From positions 1 to 32,632 of the forward strand of contig WIXG01000612.1 of assembly GCA_009869945.1 (NCBI GenBank): a DNA stretch of 32,632 nt, read 5' to 3'. How positions within the stretch are numbered: position 1 is the stretch's first letter; every line of letters starts with the position of its first letter. The DNA comes from Mesaphorura yosii. Taxonomy: Eukaryota; Arthropoda; Collembola; Poduromorpha; Tullbergiidae. Below are positions 22,162 to 30,148 of the stretch, piece after piece. The notes under the pieces are model-generated. The model worked only from the letters and a program-made list of their open reading frames with translations. It was not told the DNA's origin and made no database searches. A program made the position numbers and the translations under genes.

Positions 22162-23437
22162 ATGAAGCTGTTGAGCATCCTTCTCCTTGCTTCTTGCCTC
22201 TCGCTCCTCTCCGTCAGTAAGTCAGCGATCTCGACCTCAAACTCAAGAGGCCTCATCAATTCGACAATTTATAATTTCGATTCCTACAAACTAAACACAG
22301 ATGCACAAAGTTCTAGAAAGGGGAAAAGCGGAGATGCTTCTGGACGCGCTGCACTTCGGAAAAAGCTGTTTGACGACTACGACCCCATAAATATTCCTGA
22401 CGACGTGACCGTGCAGTTCGGCATGGCGCTTCTCAGCTTGGACGTGGTACGTCACTGAGTGATCTGGCTTGAAATTGACAACGGTGGATGAGCTGAGACT
22501 AATTTTATTTGCAGAATGAGGACAAAGGAACTTTAGAAATTGATACCTGGCTCAAATACGTAAGTTGGCAAGATATAGACAACTTCATTCCAAAGGTAAT
22601 CACATGCCAAATCTTACGTAATTTCAATTACAGACTTGGAAGGACTCACGGCTCAGTTGGAACAACAGGACCAATGGAATCGATTTACTGAGAATTTCGC
22701 CACATGAGATCTGGAAGGTACGTTTTCATGTGCAAAATTCGGTGAGACACACATTTGTCTTTGAAGTATACCAATTCTTAATCGAGTATCATTTTACAAT
22801 CCATCCACACAAAAGCCGGACATCACTTTGTACAATACGTACGTAACCTCTCTCACCGTGTTGAATTGAGATCTATTCTGGTTTCTGAACAGTCTATTCT
22901 TGTGATCTTTTTAGGGCAAATCTTAAGGACATGATGCAATGCTGGGACGCGAATCCCATTCTGTATTCGAGTGGTGATGTGCTCTGGGTTCCTCCGTGTC
23001 AAATCACCACACATTGCAATTTTACGCTGGACAGGACTCCTTACGGTGAGCAAAAGTGTTCACTTAAATTTGGTTCGTGGACCTACGATGCAGAAATGCT
23101 CGACATTCAGTTGTTCGCTGACGCAAAGGTAAAACTTCGTAAATTAAATTGTATTTATGGATTTGTTCTCGCGTCGCAAAATAACGATTGATTCAATTTT
23201 CAAAGGTTGCTGATGTCGACTACTTTGGAAGTACCGAGTGGAAGCTGGTCGAGGCGGTGGGGCAACGCAATGAGAAACACTACCCATGCTGTGTTGAGGC
23301 ATACGCTGGTGAGTTTTCAATGCAATCTATACAGTCGTCACTCGTCACCAATTTGCCATTCCATTCTAATTTCAGATGTCACGTTTAACCTGACCATTCA
23401 TCGCATTGATACGACATTCCAATCATGCTCATACTAA
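22162..23437 (+). CDS. Secreted acetylcholine-binding-protein-like protein 1 (nicotinic receptor ligand-binding domain only)
   Basis: Exons 22162-22216, 22301-22446, 22515-22559, 22634-22717, 22816-22838, 22915-23128, 23206-23308 and 23376-23437 give 243 residues. A signal peptide of about 19-20 residues is followed by one complete Cys-loop-receptor extracellular domain. The core agonist-site residues are present: loop D W84, loop A Y116, loop B W173 and loop C Y215-P-C217-C218...Y222. The Cys-loop is C152...C166 with 13 residues between, as in receptors, but the usual FPFD coupling motif reads TPYG. The protein ends at SCSY just after strand beta-10, where TM1 would begin, and no membrane segment follows. 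Extra cysteines are C127, C146 and C241. N-glycosylation sequons are NRT (93-95), NFT (153-155) and NLT (228-230). Molluscan AChBPs are soluble homopentamers that bind acetylcholine; a similar role is inferred. Intron 1 (84 nt) is in frame and stop-free, so a retained-intron form is possible. Confidence 0.87.
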
Positions 23438-23573
23438 CGTCAGAGTAGCGGACAAACAAACATTAGCATTTACAGCATGCATAATTAGGCATGAAAGATG
23501 TAAGGCTATATCTCAATGTGTAACAGCTGCATCCACATACTAAAATCGTACCTGCAATTAAAAATTGTTGACA

Positions 23574-23579
23574 AATAAA
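23574..23579 (+). terminator. Polyadenylation signal of AChBP-like gene 1
   Basis: AATAAA lies 137 nt after the stop codon. It indicates that the transcript ends without any transmembrane-coding exon. Confidence 0.6.
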
Positions 23580-23617
23580 GCCTAACTTTGATCTTGAGAA
23601 AGCAATCTCTCACAAGT

Positions 23618-23815
23618 ATGACTCTCAGCACTCAGGATTCACTCATGGAATCCTTCCGCGACGCAAACACCTTGGTCCCTCTTATTTTCGTAACCTCTAC
23701 GACCTTTGCCGTCGTACTTTTAGGGGTTTGTGTCAGAGTGCAAAAGCAACAGGCTAAACAAGCTAAAGAAAAACGTGTGCAAATCTTTAATCATCTCTTA
23801 CAGACGTCGAGCTAA
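23618..23815 (+). CDS. Small putative single-pass membrane protein (65 aa)
   Basis: An intact single-exon frame runs from ATG 23618 to TAA. A short acidic N-terminus (MTLSTQDSLMESFRDA) precedes a hydrophobic span of about 20 residues (TLVPLIFVTSTTFAVVLLGV), followed by a basic, Gln/Lys-rich C-terminus (RVQKQQAKQAKEKR). The charge pattern, with a positive flank after the span, is that of a real membrane protein rather than random sequence. It lies after the poly(A) signal of AChBP-like gene 1 and about 320 nt before gene 2. Family unknown; no AATAAA or TATA box was found close by. A chance ORF remains possible. Confidence 0.35.
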   Translation: MTLSTQDSLMESFRDANTLVPLIFVTSTTFAVVLLGVCVRVQKQQAKQAKEKRVQIFNHLLQTSS

Positions 23816-24069
23816 CTATAGCTTTGAAATGAACGCCTTCTTGCTGACCTTTTCGTACGAGTTTCAGTAATGAATACAGCGACACGCTGATTAGATGACA
23901 CATGAGGTCTCAATTCTTCATTTACGTTGCGGGAGACGTGAGGGAGTCGTGACTGACCGAACTTTCTTCTACAGGATAATCTTGGCTTACGTAACTTTCA
24001 AGCCGATTAATCCTGGCACAAACATGTTTTGGCGTAATCGTGTTAGAATCTTCAGGATGCGGCATTTCT

Positions 24070-24077
24070 TATTTAAG
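24070..24077 (+). promoter_or_regulatory. TATA-like box of AChBP-like gene 2
   Basis: TATTTAAG lies 69 nt before the ATG. An initiator-like actcactt follows at 24101-24108, with its A about 35 nt from the first T of the box. Confidence 0.45.
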
Positions 24078-24138
24078 GAACTGCCTTGAGAAATTTAGCA
24101 ACTCACTTCTGGTAAACCCTCTATCACAGTTAATTACG

Positions 24139-25213
24139 ATGAAACTTCTGGGAATATTGGTCTTTATCGCCGTTTGCACATTGGTTTGTAAGTTCTTCTC
24201 CGGCGGATTTAAGTTATATTTGATTTTACAATTACGAATAAATTCCAGGTGCTAAACCAAAACGCAGCCAAAGTGGGAACGCGGCCGGAAGGGCTGAGTT
24301 GCGACGACGTTTGTTCAGCGACTACGACAAGATCAACATTCCTGACAATGTCTCCGTAAAGTTCGGGATTTCTCTCATTGGGTTGGACGCGGTGAGTCTC
24401 CAGCATTCAGAATCGAGTGAAGTCTAGACTTCGACACTGGCTTAAATGCTTGCATGACATTTTCTTGATTTAGGACGAAGACAGGGGAACATTGGAGACC
24501 GATGTTTGGCTCCGGATGGTAAGTGCAGTTAGACAGCGAAAACAATCGGAAGTGTGACATCATAAATTATGATTCTTTGTAGCTCTGGCGAGATTCAAGG
24601 CTTGCGTGGGACAATACGACAAATGGGATCGATGTGCTTCGAGTCTCACCAACTGAAATTTGGAAGGTGAGTTGAAATTGTCCTGTACTTTCAGTGTCAT
24701 GTGTCACAAGAATCTAATTATATTTCTGAATCGGGACTAGCCTGATGTGACGCTTTACAATAGTGCCAATTTGAAAGACATGTCCTCGTGCTGGAACTCA
24801 AATGTCGTTCTTTACGCGACTGGGGAAGTGCTTTGGGTGCCGCCCTGTCATCTCAGCAGCTACTGCGATTTGAGTCTGGATAAACACCCGTACGGTCCAC
24901 AGAAATGCTCAATGAAGTTTGGATCGTGGACTTTCGATGCTGAGCTGCTGGACATGCAGTTGTACGATAGCGAAAAGGTACTTTAGTGCGCGTGCTCCCA
25001 AAGTAATATCCACTACCTTTGATGTCGGCATTTCATTTTCAGGGTGCACAACTCGACGACTTCGGCAGCACTGATTGGAAAATTGTGGAAAGTTCTGCCC
25101 AGCGGAAGGAGAGTCACTACCCTTGTTGCGTTGAGGCTTATGTGGACGTGACTTACAATATCACATTTGTGCGCACTGACTCTCTGCCTGCGTCGCCTAC
25201 CTGTGAACTGTAA
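24139..25213 (+). CDS. Secreted acetylcholine-binding-protein-like protein 2 (nicotinic receptor ligand-binding domain only)
   Basis: Exons 24139-24187, 24249-24391, 24474-24518, 24583-24666, 24741-24977 and 25043-25213 give 242 residues. It is the tandem paralogue of the gene at 22162-23437, same strand, with matching intron positions for its five introns. Two introns of gene 1 are absent. The signal peptide MKLLGILVFIAVCTLVC... is followed by a full ligand-binding domain: loop D W81, loop A Y113, loop B W170 and loop C Y212-P-C214-C215...Y219. The Cys-loop C149...C163 has HPYG in place of FPFD. The extra cysteines C124, C143 and C240 are conserved with the paralogue. The chain ends SPTCEL before any TM1. 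Sequons are NTT (90-92) and NIT (225-227). Pairing of the two products into mixed pentamers is possible but not shown. A truncated nicotinic receptor pseudogene is unlikely because both copies are intact and end at the same structural point. Confidence 0.87.
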
Positions 25214-25260
25214 ACAAATTAAAAATATTTGCTTATGAATTTGGCATTATTGACCTCTGA

Positions 25261-25266
25261 AATAAA
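25261..25266 (+). terminator. Polyadenylation signal of AChBP-like gene 2
   Basis: AATAAA lies 48 nt after the stop codon. Confidence 0.65.
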
Positions 25267-26414
25267 CTTTCCAATGAACTTGAATTACGACTGAGGTTGA
25301 TTTGATATCGGATACGAAACAAGTTAATCGACATTGAAAAGAAGTTAAGTAAATAAATTGTTCCCATTGCGTCCTCCTTGATTGAATTGGGCTCACTTGT
25401 TTGCAGTCAAGAGCTTCTGATGAAAAAGGTGAAGCCTTTTTGAAAAAAAGTGAGGCGAAATGCTTTCGTAAACATCAATCCAATAAACATGTGAAATGTT
25501 CAGATTTCTAGGAACTTGATAAGCTCAGTCAAATCATTGTCAATAACAGTTAATGCCGTCGGCACACTTTGTAGCCTGTAAAGGATCATAAACTGCGCTA
25601 CTTCGAAATACAGCTATTTTGATTTGGTCAATCGAGGTAATGTAGCCATGCCAGACGTGTCAGATGGAGTTTCTCCACACACGCGCGAGAGATTAGTAGC
25701 TCTGTCTGAGCTGAACTCCAGAGCCTTCATGACCTTCGTAGACTCAATCTAAGCCGATTGACGTCAAGACCATGGAAAGTTGAATTGCACCTCATTAATA
25801 AACTAATAAAGAGTAATAGAGACTCATAACACCATCCTTGTGTCTTTTATAGTACAATCATATTGTCCAATGCTATGCGATAAGTCAAATCTCTCGAATT
25901 CGAGAAGTAACAAATCTTGTTTTCGAATGCAATGCATTTTCAGTTAATCAAGTCCTGAAAGAAATTGAATTTGAAATTGAATTGAACCAGAATTTGCACT
26001 TGCATGCGTCATCCATCTCACCTTCATTTCAGAAGCTTAAAAAGTAATAAAACTGAGTAAATATGGTCGATTTAGGCGCATCATTTTATGGTTGACTTAG
26101 GCGCATCATTTTATGGTTGATTAATCTGATCAATAAAATGGAGCCTTTTGATGAACGGCGAATCCTCAAACGTTTCGATTCCACGTGAAAGTTTGAGCAA
26201 TTAAATTGACGGTCCAACTGCTATGCTCCAAGGGTTAATCCTGCGGAAAGTCTTTCTGATATGCCTCGGTGCCCCCGCCATTGGCGCTGTTTAATAGCCC
26301 GATATTGTTCCGTGCTTAATAATTTATGACCAATAAATGTCAAACGTGTGAAAACATGCAAACATCTGAATGCGTAAATATTCAGCTGCGCGTTTTTTAA
26401 TTGGACCAATTTTC
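25267..26414. other. Intergenic, no gene recognised
   Basis: About 1.1 kb between the second AChBP-like gene and the LPMO promoter. Apart from the 25-bp tandem duplication at 26069-26118 I see nothing I can support. Confidence 0.5.
26069..26118. repeat. 25-bp direct tandem duplication
   Basis: Two copies of a 25-bp unit, 26069-26093 and 26094-26118, share the core TTAGGCGCATCATTTTATGG and differ at one base near the start of the unit. It lies about 300 bp upstream of the LPMO TATA box. Confidence 0.85.
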
Positions 26415-26447
26415 TATAAATCAGATCAAACCTTTCAACTTCAGATT
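26415..26447 (+). promoter_or_regulatory. TATA box and initiator of the AA15 LPMO gene
   Basis: TATAAAT at 26415-26421 is followed by an initiator-like TCAGATT at 26441-26447. A CCAAT sequence lies just upstream at 26406-26410. The implied 5' UTR is about 95 nt. Confidence 0.55.
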
Positions 26448-26537
26448 CTTTCATAGCAGAAAAGTTACAGAAGGAATTTCTAACACAAGTGACGAATCAA
26501 ATCACTGCAGAGGTGACCAGCTTGAAGGAACGCTGAA

Positions 26538-27499
26538 ATGTTGAAGCAGCTTTTACTTTTGGCACTGGCCGTCGCCACTGCGAATGGACACGGTAGACTT
26601 ATTGACCCACCCGGTCGGTCATCTATTTGGAGAGATCCTGAGTTCGAAAGGTTGAACCTCCCGAAGAACTTCAATGACAATGAACTCTTCTGTGGTGGGT
26701 ACCAGGTAATGACAGCCTTTTGGTAAAATAGACTCAAGCTGACGGATTTAGGACTTTTATTTCACCTACGACTATGATTTCTTCACAGGTGCAATACAAC
26801 CAAAATGGAGGACGTTGTGGTAAGTGTATTTTCATCGTCAATCGTCTAATGAGAGAAGTTTTTTCAAAGACTTGCTCAATGATGAATATTTTATGCTCGC
26901 AGGCTTGTGTGGTGACAATTTCGCCGCTCCAACCCCAAGAGACAACGAAAATGGCGGAACATACGGAAAGGGTATCATTTCCCGGGTATACAATGCTGGC
27001 AGTGTAAGTTTTTTATGCTTTTTATGGGCTCACTATACCATGAATGCGAACAACTCTAACGTACACTATGCACGAACTGTTCAGGTGATGGTGTCAACAG
27101 TCGAGATAACCAGCAACCACTGGGGTCACTACACTTTTGCCGTGTGCCCTCTCAATGCGAACGGCTCTGAGAACCCAGATGGATGCCAGACTCTTCAACT
27201 GGCAGACGGTTCCGGTAACAAATTCGTGATTGGTTCCGACGAAGGTCTTTATCGCGTGTATTTGAAACTGCCCAACGGATTTACTTGTAATCATTGCACA
27301 TTCCAATGGACTTACACTACGGGTAAACTCCAGTTACCGTTCGTTTTCTGTCCTGGTAATTTTAACTTTAGCAAACTAATCTTTGTAATTATTCAAAGCC
27401 AACTCCTGGGGATGGTGCGATGAGGACAAAACCTTTGGACAGCTTGGCTGTGGAGATCAGGAAATGTTCCGCGGCTGTGCTGATATCCAAATTGTATAA
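26538..27499 (+). CDS. AA15-family lytic polysaccharide monooxygenase
   Basis: Exons 26538-26705, 26789-26819 (31 nt), 26903-27003, 27085-27322 and 27399-27499 give 212 residues. AA15 enzymes are secreted copper enzymes that oxidatively cleave chitin or cellulose. The signal peptide MLKQLLLLALAVATANG ends directly before His, so the mature protein begins HGRLIDPPGRSSIW with the histidine-brace His at position 1. The second copper ligand is most likely His95 of the mature chain, in TSNHWGHYTF. The axial aromatic position is probably Phe186 in EMFRGCADI. Many cysteines (GGRCGLCGD, NGFTCNHC, WGWCDE, LGCGD, RGCAD) fit the disulfide-rich fold of this family. There is no separate carbohydrate-binding module; the chain stops right after the catalytic domain. 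Roles in digestion or in cuticle turnover are both known for arthropod members and cannot be separated here. Confidence 0.93.
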
Positions 27500-27601
27500 T
27501 GGAAAATTTAGGAAAAATATCACAGGAGAAACCAAAGTTCAAACTCAAAACTGAAACCAAATCTCGTTCATAATGGAATTACCGAACTATAAATAGTGTT
27601 T

Positions 27602-27607
27602 AATAAA
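27602..27607 (+). terminator. Polyadenylation signal of the LPMO gene
   Basis: AATAAA lies 103 nt after the stop codon. Confidence 0.65.
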
Positions 27608-28997
27608 CATTAGTCTGGTGACTTTAGCCGAATACGAACTACGAGCGGATACTGCATTGGCCAGGCATTGACAATAAATTCGTAAATAATTGGCAGCAGG
27701 CGCTGGACACTCGTGATTAAATCTCAAAATACGTAATAAGGTCTTTATTGCATGCAAATTTCCAAATAGACATTTAGCAGTGATTCATAATCTTGATCGG
27801 TAACACAAAATACTAAAAATTAAAGCTATAACTATTCTGAGAATATGTGATCATTAAAATCAAAGTACTGTTGGCATTGATAGCACAAATGAGTTACTAA
27901 ACACTATCTGAGTACAAGCACAGGTCGTATCACTAAATGAGAACAACAATAAAGACAACAATTTATTCGTGTAACTGCTAACTAAAACTATTTGAACAAA
28001 CGACAAAATGGGCTGACTCAACAATTAAGTTACCTTGTTAGAAGCATCCTTCAGTGTAAGTAATACTACTATTTTTTTTTTACTGATAAGTGACTGATCA
28101 CGTTGACCTGAGAAATGAATTACTTATCATGTCTAAGAAATGAGACTGGGAAACAAAGCACTATGAGATAATTCAAGTGCACGGAGCCCGGAGGAGTTAA
28201 TGAATACAGTATGAAAATATCGCCCACGGCACGAATCCGTCGAAAAATTATAGCTAAAAGATGAGATTTGAAAGCTTTCTAGTTCCGACCCATCTACTCT
28301 GCATTTGTTGACATGAAGGAGTATAAAGCTAGACATATTGCACAGAGATAACTCTCATTCGATTCAATTTAGGCTTTCTAGCATCGTAAGCATTGCATAA
28401 CACCTTTTATAAAATCTTACCAGAGATTTATAAATACGTGATAAATATAAGTTAGATAAATTGAGTTATTTCTCAGCCTTTCTTACGTTAGCCTGCCCTT
28501 AAAATTTTTACAGCACTCTAGCCTAAACTTGAAAGTCCTTAACTTCATTCTTTCCTACAGTTTATAATAAAAGTACAATAAAGATCGTTTTGGGATTGAC
28601 TATGAATTTTGAACTTTTATCTTAGCAAAAAGATCTAAAGAATGTCATAATTCTGAACAAGATTCCCCATTTGTCCGTATAGTAGTACAGTTATCACATA
28701 AATTATTTGATAAATAATACTTTAAGTTTTAAGTACCTTAAGCTAAGTTCTCGTGATAGTAACAAAAAGAATCACACCGACTCTTTACAACAATTCTCAT
28801 TCACGAAGAGCATTAAATTTTCCACGTAGTCTTGTTAAGCTAAGGTACGGTAACTTGTAACAAATAGGAAAGATCCTTATTGAATTTTGTTTGGTATGGT
28901 TGGCTCACTGAGTAGAGTTCAGAGTTAGCTCCAATATCTAATTAACAAGGGATATATCAAGAAATCAAATATCTTTACGATCTATGAATCTGAAGGT
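27608..28997. other. AT-rich region between convergent genes, possibly the 3' UTR of pyroglutamyl-peptidase I
   Basis: About 1.4 kb of AT-rich sequence with no supported ORF separates the LPMO and the - strand pyroglutamyl-peptidase gene. On the - strand, AATAAA signals lie at 27962-27967 and 27744-27749 and would give a 3' UTR of about 1.0-1.25 kb. I found no closer AATAAA downstream of that stop codon. Confidence 0.35.
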
Positions 28998-30148
28998 TCA
29001 GTGGAGAAGCTTCTTCTCGTGCAATTGCTGTACAAATTCTGAGATACACAAAGAAATTGCAAGGGCCAGTTCGTTTGCATTATATGGCTTTCCCAACGGT
29101 GGTACGTGAATGAATGCTGTTCGGTCCTTGTCGATGCTCAGCGAACGATAATAAATGAAATCGCACAAGAACCTGCATAATAAGTAAACACAAGCAATTA
29201 CATTCTCATCAGTTCAATTCAAGTTCCCAGTGTTCAAGATTTCAAAATATCCTTACCGTCCAGGATCATGCGAAACCTCAGCTCGTATTGTGTTTGGAAT
29301 GCTCGGATACCCCGATGCGCCACTTCGTAACCCTCCTCGCGTTCCATATGTTGCCACAATGGTGTTAACTTTTCTCATCACTTTTGTCATGTTAAGACCT
29401 GACTCGAGTCTTTCGCAGCCTCCTGCCACGCATTGATTCTGAGATGGAAGACACTCCTTTATGTCTGGTGAACAATATCCAGAATTGTGTGCGTTCTGTT
29501 CCAACGTAACCGCCTTGGCGATTCCAGACACTCCGACATGAACAGTCAACTAGAAATTGATTAACAACATGTCCTTAGTGATGCTTACCTCTTTGCCTAC
29601 AGTTAGAACAATAAACAATTTGTTGTGGCCGATTTCACTTACATGAGGTTTATACTTCTCCCACAAGTCCGGTATTACTTGGTTAATTGTGTTGTAAACT
29701 ACCTCCAATTCACAAAAGGTAATCTGTATTGTCGGCTGATTGGCCATGAAGTCTTCTTCAGCAGACTCCCTTCCGTGTCTTGACAGCATAATAATATCAT
29801 CGGGGTTAATAAGTTTTACGGCTTCCCAGGATGCATTCACAGTGTGATCACGAAATGGACCAAAGCCGGTAACTAATACACGAATGGTGTTTTCATCGTC
29901 TTCTTCCTCATCGATATCCTGAGCCCAAGCAGCTGCATATGGCGCAGATGAATCGCTGGACCGCATCATCATCATGGTACTTGCGCTGAACGTTGCCGTG
30001 AGACTTCGCCCTCTTCTTGCACCGTGGCTGCTTCGTCGTTGAAAGAATTTGATTTCTAAAGAATGATAGGAATGGGTGATGCAGACACTTGTTTACGAAG
30101 AAACTGTAATTACGTACCTGGAACAATGTCAGTTTTATTGGAACCCAT
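28998..30148 (-). CDS. PGPEP1: Pyroglutamyl-peptidase I
   Basis: On the - strand, exons 30148-30118 (31 nt), 30055-29643, 29549-29257 and 29172-28998 give 303 residues. The enzyme removes N-terminal pyroglutamate from peptides in the cytosol (peptidase family C15). The substrate-pocket motif TGFGPF is at 73-78. The catalytic triad is Glu165 (VTLEQ), Cys249 (GRFLCDFIYY) and His268 (FIHVPPLGKPY). The Cys-His spacing is 19, as I recall it for the human enzyme. The chain is about 90 residues longer than the usual 209 or so. The additions are an Arg/Ser-rich then acidic N-terminal extension of about 65 residues, and insertions of roughly 20 residues after VNASW and before Cys249. The start at 30148 has a strong context (gccATGg); Met38-41 (from 29985) offers a second start without most of the extension. 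Intron 29550-29642 is in frame and stop-free, but KPH joined to LTVHVGVSG matches the family. Confidence 0.92.

Noticed and set aside
23588..23617. A TTG start for the small membrane-protein ORF
   Set aside because: A eukaryotic gene would more likely use the ATG at 23618. The extra ten residues add nothing recognisable.
26774..27423. Unspliced open frames through LPMO introns
   Set aside because: Splicing at the listed GT-AG sites restores the AA15 core. The intron-derived residues interrupt conserved Cys motifs.
29590..29642. Extending the pyroglutamyl-peptidase exon to a GTAAGC donor at 29588
   Set aside because: The GTAAGT donor at 29642-29637 gives the exact family junction KPH-LTVHVGVSG. 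The longer version inserts residues with no counterpart in the family.
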